From assembly GCA_019918135.1 (NCBI GenBank), contig WBZZ01004066.1:246001-310000 (forward strand): a stretch of 64,000 nt of DNA, in the 5' to 3' direction. The notes under the pieces are model-generated. The model was not told the origin of the DNA, made no database searches, and saw only the letters and a list, made by a program, of their open reading frames with translations. The DNA is from Paulinella micropora. Taxonomy: Eukaryota; Cercozoa; Imbricatea; Euglyphida; Paulinellidae. The translations under genes and the position numbers were made by a program. This document shows, one piece after another, positions 21,919 through 29,971 of this stretch (the first letter of the stretch is position 1; each line of letters starts with the position of its first letter).

Positions 21919-23328
21919 TCAAGGCTGCCGCAGGAAATCAAAAGTATCGTCATAGTCGTCGTCTGGGCCGTGGTTGCCGAATGTGCCAAGAAGATCGCCG
22001 CCGCCCGGTTGGTCGTGTGCCGGCGGCCCGGCAGGAGCTACGGGGTCCGTGGCTGGGGGGGCGGGGTGGTCCGTGGCTAGTTCCGTGAAGGCGTTGCCGT
22101 CGTGGAGTGACGGGGTAAGGAGCGGCCCCCCGTCGGGGTCGGAGAAGTCATCAGGGGGCGGTGGTGAAGGGACAAAAGAAGAAGAAGAAGAAGAAGAAGA
22201 AGAAGAAGAAGAAGAAGAAGAAGAAGAAGAAGAAGAAGAAGAAGAAGAAGAAGAAGAAGAAGAAGATGGCGGAGCGCCGCCCCAGGGATCGGAGGGGGCG
22301 GCGGCGGCGGATGTGGATGCCGATGAGGGCGCGGGGGCCGCTGCTGCCCTCAAACCAGAGCCGCTGGCCGGCGCGGACGCCCCCGATCCTGCTTGGACCC
22401 TGGGGCCATACTCACGCACGATTTCTGTCAAAACATTTTCTTGCGTTGCTTTCCCGTTTTTCGGCAGAAACAGCTCCCGTAACATTTCTATCGCAAAACT
22501 CTGCGTGTTCCGATTCTTAGCGTCGTGTCTGATATCAGACTTTGCTTGATCAGGGCGTACTCCTGCCCGATTAGGCACCGCAAGTGAATCCTCCACCTTT
22601 TTATCAAGGGCTTCCAACGCCAGCCGAGCCGCCTCGGCGTTGTCTTTCTCCTCCACTACGCGCCGAAGCATTCTGCGTAGGATCACCCGCTTGCTTCCAA
22701 GTTCTCTGCCACTCTTGGATTCTTCTATTTCCTTCTTGTCATCCTCGGAGCCCTCCTGGATTAGGTATGCTTGCATTATCGGATATGCTCCCGCCATCCT
22801 GTCCAGACGCAGCTTGTCTACCGCCCGATTTTTCTCTTTTCTAGGTCTCCTGCGGGGTGTGCCCCCTTGCACGTCGCCGGAAGGTCGCTTTTTCGCAGGG
22901 CCAGGCGGTGGGGCCGCGTAACTGCCGTTTCCTCCTGGCTTAAGGGGCGCTACCGTGCCGGTCGGGATTGCAGGGGTTGCCACAAGGGAAGCGACGGGTC
23001 GCGCGATTGTGAGGGGCTGTGATCTCGCAGCACTGCTGCTGCTGCTGCTGCCGAACACGGCGCCAGCACCGCCGTAGCTGCTGCTGCTACTGCTGCTGCT
23101 GGGGTAGCTGCTGCTGCTACTGCTGCTGCTGGGGTAGCTGCTGCTGCTGCTACTGCTGCTGCTGGGGTAGCTGCTGCTGCTGCTGCTGTTGCCATAGCCA
23201 CCGCCGTTGTTGCCGCCGCCGTTGCAGCCGTGGCTGCGCGTGTTACCCCTTCGGGCTGCATCAGCAACCGACCCCAGCGTAAGCAGCAGCCAAGGTATCC
23301 AGCGCCCTTGTGAATGCAGGTCCTGCAT
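21919..23328 (-). CDS. Ser-tract protein with signal-like N terminus, unknown function
   Basis: 469 residues. N terminus MQDLHSQGRWIPWLLLTLGSVADA looks like a signal peptide or anchor. Residues about 45-90 hold a repeated Tyr-Pro-(Ser)8-9 unit encoded by a 30-bp minisatellite (about 23,033-23,190). The middle (about residues 150-290) is charged and helical (KKEIEESKSGRELGSKRV...). A second, roughly 30-residue pure Ser run is encoded by the trinucleotide repeat at 22,178-22,265. The C terminus is Pro/Asp-rich and acidic. No family recognised. The codon mix is less GC-biased than its neighbours. The stop is 15 bases downstream of a region rich in homopolymers. Confidence 0.6.
   Translation of the reverse strand: MQDLHSQGRWIPWLLLTLGSVADAARRGNTRSHGCNGGGNNGGGYGNSSSSSSYPSSSSSSSSSYPSSSSSSSSYPSSSSSSSSYGGAGAVFGSSSSSSAARSQPLTIARPVASLVATPAIPTGTVAPLKPGGNGSYAAPPPGPAKKRPSGDVQGGTPRRRPRKEKNRAVDKLRLDRMAGAYPIMQAYLIQEGSEDDKKEIEESKSGRELGSKRVILRRMLRRVVEEKDNAEAARLALEALDKKVEDSLAVPNRAGVRPDQAKSDIRHDAKNRNTQSFAIEMLRELFLPKNGKATQENVLTEIVREYGPRVQAGSGASAPASGSGLRAAAAPAPSSASTSAAAAPSDPWGGAPPSSSSSSSSSSSSSSSSSSSSSSSSSSSSSSFVPSPPPPDDFSDPDGGPLLTPSLHDGNAFTELATDHPAPPATDPVAPAGPPAHDQPGGGDLLGTFGNHGPDDDYDDTFDFLRQP
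22178..22265. repeat. GAA/TTC trinucleotide microsatellite (coding poly-Ser on minus)
   Basis: About 29 uninterrupted GAA units on plus, read as TCT Ser codons in the 21,919-23,328 gene. Likely length-variable. Confidence 0.9.
23033..23190. repeat. 30-bp minisatellite encoding Tyr-Pro-polySer units
   Basis: Four tandem copies of a CTGCTGCTACTGCTGCTGCT-type unit ending GGGGTAG, in frame in the Ser-tract protein. Confidence 0.8.
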
Positions 23329-23343
23329 TTCCCCAAGGCGGAA

Positions 23344-24474
23344 TTAATCACGCGTGCGCAATCCCACCGGATAATTCACAGAAACTGGTAAGAGTAGTTG
23401 GAAGTAGGTATCCCCTAGCAGTAGTCTCGATTTGACACCGTGCTTCGTGTAATCAATCGCCGCGTCTAGCACCCTTTTAAAGTATCCGCTTTTCGTGTCC
23501 CTTGTTGGTGCTACCTCCGCCTGCCACCAGGCGCCGTAAGCGTGTAGCACCGCTTGGTGGTTACTCCAGCCGGTAGCACCCTCTAGGACCACCTCTAAAG
23601 CTTCCGTCAGGTGCGCATGCTGCTGGCTCTCATTCAGCAGGCTGGCCACGACCACTAGCGCGTTGCAGAGCCAGAGGAGCTCGTCCTCCACCTTGCTGAG
23701 AACGAGATGCGGGTCATTCTGCCATTCGTCCAGGTGCGCCCTGGCATCCTGCCCTCCCGGCGCGAGGTGCAGGCACTGGGCCGAGTCGGCGTAGATTAGT
23801 TCCCAGGCAGGGGCAGGCGGCGCCGTCCCCTCCTGCTTCTCACACCGTGTCACGTCCTTGATAGAAAAGCCGCTGTAGATGTTGCGCGCGAGGCTGAGCG
23901 CGTCCAGAAACCGCTTGACGAACGACCCGAAGCCTAGCACCGCTTGGTCCCTGCTGGGCTCCTTTACTAGGAGCCACAGAGGGACCCCTGCGCCAACTGA
24001 CACGACGCCGATGACCGGCACGGCCAGGCCGTGTGACGCAAAGTAAGAGAGCAGCTGTGCGCTCTGGATTGCGTGCGCAAGTGTGTAGTCTTTGCCGTCG
24101 AGTTGGTACGCCCTAAAATCCGTCCCCACGGCCGACCAAGGCCTCTCCCCCGCGAGTGCCCGCGGGCTAATCGCCAACTTCTTTCCGCTCCAGTGATCAT
24201 AGTACGCCAGGCCGCGGGGGAACGTAGTAGAGCCCATCTGTTGTACTAACCAATCCTGGGGGACCGCCTGCGCCTGTACCAGCTTCGCAGTGCCATCAGC
24301 AGCAAAACGAAGCTCTTTGTAGTCAGTCTGTGCCAGCCAAGCAAGGTGCCTGCAGTGCCGGCAGTGCTTGGTGCCCGCAGCGCTCCCGCTGGCTACCTGG
24401 CCTTGGCCAGGAAGAAAGGGGCTGCCAGCCATCATCGGGGAGATGGATGGCCAGAGGGGTGGTTGCTGTGCCAT
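23344..24474 (-). CDS. Hypothetical protein with Cys/His N-terminal motif
   Basis: 376 residues starting MAQQPPLWPSISPMM; CTAGC lies just upstream of the ATG. Residues about 38-44 read CRHCRH, a possible small metal site. The central part (VPVIGVVSVGAGVPLWLLVKE ... YSGFSIKDVTR ... WELIYADSAQ) is loosely reminiscent of the order of a protein-kinase fold (lobe linker, catalytic-loop-like D, then a DxA-type strand), but the canonical HRD and DFG residues are not present, so this is only a suggestion. The C terminus is helical. Moderate GC. Lies 15 bases upstream of the Ser-tract gene, so the pair may be co-expressed. Confidence 0.6.
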   Translation of the reverse strand: MAQQPPLWPSISPMMAGSPFLPGQGQVASGSAAGTKHCRHCRHLAWLAQTDYKELRFAADGTAKLVQAQAVPQDWLVQQMGSTTFPRGLAYYDHWSGKKLAISPRALAGERPWSAVGTDFRAYQLDGKDYTLAHAIQSAQLLSYFASHGLAVPVIGVVSVGAGVPLWLLVKEPSRDQAVLGFGSFVKRFLDALSLARNIYSGFSIKDVTRCEKQEGTAPPAPAWELIYADSAQCLHLAPGGQDARAHLDEWQNDPHLVLSKVEDELLWLCNALVVVASLLNESQQHAHLTEALEVVLEGATGWSNHQAVLHAYGAWWQAEVAPTRDTKSGYFKRVLDAAIDYTKHGVKSRLLLGDTYFQLLLPVSVNYPVGLRTRD

Positions 24475-25088
24475 GCTTTGCTAGCAACAGCCAGCGCCTC
24501 CAACGGGGAAAGAGGAAAATCCCCACCTCCTCTCTCCCCCCCCCCTTCCCCGCCCTCACCTGACGGACGGGAAGGGGGGGGGGGGGCGGAAACCGAGAGG
24601 CAGGGGACAGAGGGGGGGGGGGGGGGGGGAGTGGTGTCTTCCCCTCCCCCGGGGTCCACTGCGCGGGGAGGGAGGGGGGGGGCCCGTCCACCCCGGCCAG
24701 CGCAACTTCGGCTGGCTCCCCACCCAGGGTGCGCCACGTGTACGGCGCTCTGTTCGGCGTGCCCCCGTCCAGCCCGTGCCCGGGGCGGCCCCTCCGTCCT
24801 GCCTCCCGCGGCGCAAACCGCCCGGACGAACGGTGTACCCGCCTGGCTAGCTAGCCACGGTTCGCCGCCCAAGGTACGACGGCCGCGCGCCGGGCCTGCC
24901 GGGCCCACTGGCGCACGGGGGGGGGGGGGGTGCGGCCCGGGGAGGCAGAGCCTGGCGCGCCCCCGGTCCCCCGCACCCCCCCCTAGCGGCCTCCTCCCAG
25001 CCCACTCTCCCCCCCCCCAGCGTGCCGAGCGCTTGGAGGGGGGGGGGCTGGCCCCCCGCACTCCCTGGCCGCTGCCACCCCAAGATCA
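24475..25088. promoter_or_regulatory. Divergent intergenic region with G-run clusters
   Basis: Separates the minus-strand 23,344-24,474 gene from the plus-strand membrane-protein gene, so both promoters should lie here. Contains G-runs at 24,575-24,586, 24,612-24,629, 24,918-24,930 and 25,038-25,047 and C-runs at 24,536-24,544. No recognised promoter element. Confidence 0.4.
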
Positions 25089-25802
25089 TTGGCTTCCCTC
25101 CTGGCGGAACAGTCCACTCTCTTCCTAATGTTCTGGGCAATCGTCAGTGGCTGGTGCCTGGCCCGGGCCCGGGCGGACAACGGCTGCGTCTGCGAGAGTT
25201 GCGACCAAACGCTCGAGATAGCGGGGGAAGCCTGGTCCGGGGCGGGCGTGCTCTCTGCCGAGTGTCCAGCCCGGGCCCGCGTCTACGTCAGCACCCTGCA
25301 GTTGCGCGCGGATGACTACTTGCTGAGTGACCCGTCAGATTTTATCGTCAAGGCCACGCCGGACCCTGACCCTGAAAGCAAGCTCTACTATCCTTCTCTC
25401 TCTACCGGGCCCGACCCGTTAGCTGTTGACGACAGCGGCAACAGCAGTTGGTACGCGGTGTCTTGCGTTGATTTCCGGACGCGGCGTACACTGGACGGCC
25501 ATCGCCTGTACCTCTACCTGCAGTGCCAGAACCTGCTGCTGCCGTGCAGGATCCACTACCGCGGACTGTTTGGCTGCGAGTACGCTAGGGCAAGCGCTAG
25601 GCCCGCCGGCTTCATCATCGCAATCTTGCTCTTGCCCTGCCTAGTCTGTCTCTCGTGCGGTGGGTGCCTGCGCTTGTATTTCCCCGAGCGCGGGGGGAAG
25701 GGCTTGGCTGAAAACGGCGTCCTGGAGGCAGAGCTTGCTGAGTTCAAGGCTGCCGACTTCTCGTCCGCACAGCCGCCTAGCACAGCAGACGCAATTGGGT
25801 AG
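25089..25802 (+). CDS. Single-pass type I membrane protein, unknown function
   Basis: 237 residues. Hydrophobic signal sequence near the N terminus (LFLMFWAIVSGWCLA, residues about 11-25) followed by a Cys-bearing ectodomain (CVCESC; further Cys spaced through residue about 165). A strong transmembrane segment lies at about residues 176-198 (AGFIIAILLLPCLVCLSCGG), and an acidic cytosolic tail of about 40 residues follows. One N-glycosylation site (NSS) is in the ectodomain. Topology suggests a viral envelope or host-membrane protein; no family recognised. GCTAGC overlaps the stop region (25,801-25,807). Confidence 0.7.
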   Translation: MASLLAEQSTLFLMFWAIVSGWCLARARADNGCVCESCDQTLEIAGEAWSGAGVLSAECPARARVYVSTLQLRADDYLLSDPSDFIVKATPDPDPESKLYYPSLSTGPDPLAVDDSGNSSWYAVSCVDFRTRRTLDGHRLYLYLQCQNLLLPCRIHYRGLFGCEYARASARPAGFIIAILLLPCLVCLSCGGCLRLYFPERGGKGLAENGVLEAELAEFKAADFSSAQPPSTADAIG

Positions 25803-26119
25803 CTAGCGTTACTTACTCCGCCCGGCTAGCGGCGGGCCGGGTGCGCCCAGAGTGCAACACGGGGCTGCTGCTGGACGGTGGGGTGTGCCGGTGCGCGTGT
25901 GCCCACAGCGCCCGGCCGGGGCACATCCCGACCGGGGGCCCCCGGGGCACCCCCGACCGCGGAGCTTCTTGCTTGGGCCGCTGGCGGCAGGTGGTGACTA
26001 CCGCGGGGCCTGTTAGTAGTTTGCTTTCTTCGGTAGGTTTTGTGACTGAGCCTAAGCTAAAACGAACTCTTGTCTTTGCCTGCCGAGGGGGAAAGAATCC
26101 GCCTCCTGCCGGTGCGTCT
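25803..26119. other. Spacer before repeat zone
   Basis: GC-rich spacer with a short plus-strand ORF (25,841-26,176) that runs into the repeats. Composition does not convincingly support a gene. Confidence 0.4.
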
Positions 26120-27420
26120 CAGTCGTGTTGTTTAGTGCCGGTCGCCGTCGCCGGTCGCCGCCGCGGTGGCAGGTGACAGGTCGCCGTCCGCCGGTCGTCG
26201 TCCGCCGGTGGCAGGTGGCAGGTCGCCGGTCGCCGTCCGCCTTTGGCAGGTCGTCGTCCGCCGGTCGCAGGTCGCCGCCCGCCGGTCGTCGTCCGCCGGT
26301 CGCCGGTCGCCGGTGGCAGGTCGCCGACGGAAACTGGTCGCCGGTGGCAGGTCGCCGGTCGTCGTCCGCCGGTCGCCGGTCGCCGGTTGCAGGTGGCACC
26401 GGCCGCCGACGGAAACTAGTCGCTGGTGGCGGGTGGCAGGTGGCAGGTGGCACCGGCCGCCGACGGAAACTAGTCGCTGGTGGCGGGTGGCAGGTGGGGG
26501 GGGGGGGGCGGGGGGGGGGGGGGGGGGGGGGGGGGGGGTGGCGGATGGCGGGTGGCGCCGGCCGACGGGACTCCGGCGGCCGCGAGTGGCGGACTGCGTG
26601 GGGGGGGTGTCAGGCCGCCGCCGGTGGCAGGTGGCACCTGCCGCCGACGGAAACTGGTCGCTGGTGGCGGGTGCCACCCGTGTGCAGACCCTGGCCAGCG
26701 ACAGCGGCCGTGCCTGCACAATGTTCGGCCGCGGGAGGGGAGAAGGGAGAAGGGAGAGGGGAGGGGAGGGGAGGGGGAGGGAAAAAAGCATTGTGCATTA
26801 GGTGGTGGCCGGTGGCACCGTAGATTACAGGCGGCGCCAGCCACCGGTGCGGCCACCGGGTGCCGGCAGTGCCGGTGGCAGGTGCCACCAGAGCGCGCGC
26901 TCGCGCGGCTCGCACCCTCCCCTCCCCTCCCCTCCCCTCTCCCCTCTCCCTTCTCCCCTCCCGCGGCCGAACATTGTGCAGCCCCCCCTACCGGCCAGAA
27001 CTCTGCCTACTGGCGCCACCCGCCACCCGCCACCCAGACCTGTTTCCGCCGGCCGGCGGTGCCACCCGCCACCGGACTACTGACTGCGACCAGGCGTGGC
27101 GGCGCCACCTGCCACCCCGACCCGTTCCCACCGGTCGACTGTGCCACCTGCCACCGGCGACCCGTCCCCACCGGCCGACTTTGCCACCTGCCACCGGACC
27201 GCTGACTGGCGACCGGGCGCGGCGGTGGCAGGTGGCGCCGGGCGACAGACTGGCCAATTGCAGTGGTGCCACCGGCCACCTGGCGACCGACCGGTGGTGG
27301 TGCCACCGGCCACCGGGTGGCAGACCGGCCTCGAGAGCGATGCCCTCCCCCCCCGCCGACCGGCGACCGGCGCCGGACCGAGTGGGGGGGCGCCGCCGGT
27401 CTGGGCAAGAAGCAGGCGCT
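26120..27420. repeat. Degenerate GGTGGCAGGTCGCCGG satellite zone with inverted orientation halves
   Basis: About 1.3 kb built from short variants of GGTCGCCGGT/GGTGGCAGGT interspersed with GCCGACGGAAACTGGTCGC units. Units read in one orientation from 26,150 to about 26,690 and mostly as the complement (GCCACCTGCCACCGG, TTTCCGCCGGC) from about 27,010 to 27,320. Includes a G-run (about 26,496-26,538) and a central perfect inverted repeat. No protein-coding gene is supported on any frame. Could be a replication origin, recombination hotspot or terminal-type repeat. Confidence 0.75.
26715..26980. repeat. Inverted repeat with 36-bp perfect arms plus polypurine extension
   Basis: The left arm starts TGCACAATGTTCGGCCGCGG at 26,715. 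The right arm ends with its exact complement at 26,980. About 36 bp match perfectly and the purine/pyrimidine tracts extend pairing to about 60 bp per arm, around a loop of about 140 bp. Centre of the satellite zone. Confidence 0.85.
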
Positions 27421-27570
27421 GGCCCGGGCCGGCAAGCCTGTCAGTACTTTTTCTTTTACAGAGTCAGAGAGTACACGAAGCGAACAAGCCCAAGAAAATT
27501 ACGGTAATACTTTTGTTTTAATGAATAAGTCAGAGTACAGCAGGGAGCCAGACAAAAGGCTAGGCTCAAA

Positions 27571-28378
27571 CTACTTGGGGCAGTCAGCGAAGAACCTTTT
27601 CTGCCAGAGCGCCGCCTGTTCAAACACAGCCAGGCCTGCGTGGTCCCACTGCCGCTGCTGCGCCCGCACGTGCTCCGGCCCGTGCTGCGCCAGCCACAGC
27701 AGCAGCCGGCCTAGGACGTTCTGCCCCACGCACGACCCGGTGCAGTCGACACAACCCCCCCAAAAGGACTTCCGTCCGGTCCGTTCAAAGTGTAGGCACG
27801 CGTAGCCCCTCTCGTAGCAGGTACGCAGCACGTGCGCAAACCAGGCATCCTCTGCCCAGCGCGCAGCCAAGAGCATCAACATGACGCCGACGCAGGCCTG
27901 CTCCCAACGGGCGCCGTCCAGGCGGAGGCCGCGTTGCTTGAATGCCTTACGGCCGCCCAGGGACTTGATCTGCGCACCGGAGAGTTCGGACCAGGGGGGC
28001 CGCGCGAACGCGGCAAAGGTGGCTGAGTCTTGGCAGAACAGGTACTTGGCGGCCTGGAACGCATGCTCGACGGAGCGGAACGCCAGCGGGGCGGCCGGGT
28101 CGGGGCCGAAAAGCACGTGGCCTGACTGAAGGACGGCGAAGTTGCTGAGGCCGCGCGGTCCGAGCGGCTGCAGGAGGCGCCCGAGCTCCGATTCGGGCGG
28201 GTAGGCCTTGCTCTTGCTGAAGAAGCACAGGATCAGCGGGGCGGCGGCCAGGCGGGCTTTCTTGGCGGGGGGAGGCGCGCGCTATCCTCGTCGTCGGGCC
28301 GCTTGGAGCCGGGCTGGGGGTCGAGCCGGGGTCGAGCTGGGGGCTGGCACAGGCTGCTTCGTCGCGGCTGGAGAGCAT
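27571..28378 (-). CDS. NADAR-domain protein (YbiA-like), one frameshift near N terminus
   Basis: The NADAR family (YbiA/RIBR-like N-glycosidases acting on ribosylated intermediates, also linked to ADP-ribose metabolism) is shown by ILCFFSKSKAY...LSNF (about 28,150-28,240), SVEHAFQAAKYLF, GRKAFKQRGLRLDGARWE, VMLMLLAARWAEDAW, FWGG and VGQNVLGRLLLWL in the expected order. ATG 28,378 opens a Pro/Ser-rich leader of about 40 residues that joins the domain after a one-base shift in a C-run near 28,270. An ATTAAA on the minus strand lies about 50 bases after the stop. NADAR proteins occur in other giant viruses and phages, and a role in NAD/ADP-ribose-based conflict with the host is inferred. Confidence 0.75.
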
Positions 28379-28635
28379 CGGAAAAGTGGGATTGGTGAAG
28401 CCCCCCCGTCCAGGCCAGCGACGGGGGCGCGCGCCGGGAGGGGGCGGAGGCGCGTGGGAGGGCGCGCGCCGGGGGGGGCGGCGGGCGCATCCTGGCTGTG
28501 GCGCGCGCTTTGGGGGGGGCGCCCCCCCCTCTCCCGCACGCCCGGCGCGCGCGGCCAGACCAGCGCCCGCGCCGGCACTGGACCAGCCAGCCCCCGCCTC
28601 ACAAAAACACCGCCACGCTACTCACCAAGCTAGCG
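28379..28635. promoter_or_regulatory. Divergent promoter region NADAR / 28,636 gene
   Basis: 257-bp G/C-rich gap between divergently transcribed genes. CTAGC lies directly before ATG 28,636. No other recognisable element. Confidence 0.35.
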
Positions 28636-29888
28636 ATGCTGACGACGGCCGCCGCAGTACCCGAGCGCCCGACCACCGAGCCGTGGCCTGAGCGCCCGTT
28701 CAAGAAACACAAGGCCGCGGAGCCAGAGCCCCCGACGTCTACACTCCAGCCGCAGGCACCGCTCACGACACTGGACTTGTGTACGACCGCCTCTTCACTA
28801 GACCTCCCGGCCAAGGGGCCAGCGACGGGACCGCCTCGCCCCACCCCCCAGCACCAGGTGGCAGCGCAGCCTCCTCCTCCGCTCGCGGCGTGCGTCACCG
28901 AGCTAGCCGCGCTGCTGCTGGCCGCGCCGGGCGGCAGCGTGCCACACCGGGCGGAGGCCTTGCTTTTCCAGGGGGCGGTGGCCGTCCTACCCACCGGCGA
29001 AGCGCTGTCCGCCAAGAACGACCTGTACACGAGCCGGCTCGCCCACCCGAGCCGGTACGTGGACGTGCCGCCGATCGCATTGCGGCACCTCGACACGCTC
29101 CGCCGCGTGGCGGTGGCCGCGCTGGCGGCCCTCGCCACACCCGTCGTCGGGGCAGTGGCCCCGCCGGCCCGGAAGCCGCCGCGCGCGACGGTGGTCGAGC
29201 ACGGGGCAGAAGACGGCACCTCGGTGGCCCTCGTCAGCATGTTCAGGCTCACCTTCGGTGCCCACTTGGTACCCCGGGAGCCGGGGGAGGGCCGGCCGCC
29301 TACCCTGCGCGTCTCCCTCCACCACCCCGCCGCCGCTCCCGGGCCCCGGCGCTCGTTCCGCGTGTGCCGTGGCCTCGTGGCCGCCAGCACCTTTGCCACC
29401 GAGACCAAGCAGCGGTACCGGCACGACCGCGACTATGGCTGCACGGCCTTTGCACTCTTCAACGTCTGCCACGCGCCCCACCACTTCGGCAGACTCATGC
29501 ACAAGTTCCCCGGGGGCCTAATGTCGATGCAAAGCTTCTTTGACCTTTTGGACTGGCTCCCGCACCCGCCGGCCAGCGTGAGCCGGCGGCCCGAGGAGCA
29601 CAGGGGCCCGACTGGCTGCTGTCACCGTGGCGCTCGGGGCTGGCGCTAGTCTGTTTCGACGGGCACTGCTACGGCCTAGACTTCGACCGCCAGCTGCTGT
29701 TCGACGGCGAATCCAAGTATGTACTGCGCCTGTGCCTGCCGGCGTTGCAATACCAAGGCTGGGAACCAAGCAGCCCGTACGAGGTCTACGTGGTAACCAA
29801 GAAGCCGGCCCCGGCGGCTGCACCGGCGGCTACGCCCGCCGCAGAGCAAGACAGACCGCTGGTCCGGGAAGTGATCGAGGTGTACTAG
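28636..29888 (+). CDS. Hypothetical protein, one frameshift
   Basis: The chosen start ATG 28,636 follows CTAGCG. The first 100 residues are Pro/Thr/Ala-rich and basic (PFKKHK, a possible nuclear signal). Residues about 100-330 form a compact domain with RHDRDYGCTAFALFNVCHAPHHFGR and LMSMQSFFDLLDWL. The frame breaks after PEEHRG at about 29,605 (a missing base in a GGGG/CCC stretch) and continues in another frame with GPDWLLSPWRSGLALVCFDG to the TAG at 29,886-29,888. The last part is Ala/Pro-rich and ends REVIEVY. The Cys/His-containing middle hints at an enzyme, but I recognise no family. ATTAAA at 29,915-29,920. Confidence 0.6.
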
Positions 29889-29971
29889 GAAAGACCTCAG
29901 TCCTCTTAGTGTTTGATTAAAAGAAAGTTTCTTGCCTCGCTCCGGTAATCGCCGCCCCGGCCCCCGCCCCC

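Noticed and set aside
22161-22520. Plus-strand poly-Lys ORF
   Set aside because: Product of reading the GAA microsatellite on the wrong strand; the minus-strand Ser-tract gene explains the region.
26125-26823. ORFs rich in Arg/Gly/Ala in the repeat zone, all frames
   Set aside because: They are open only because the repeat lacks stops in several frames; no conserved or protein-like features.
26120-27420. CRISPR-like array
   Set aside because: Units are short, degenerate and contiguous with no unique spacers of constant length; better described as satellite/palindrome.
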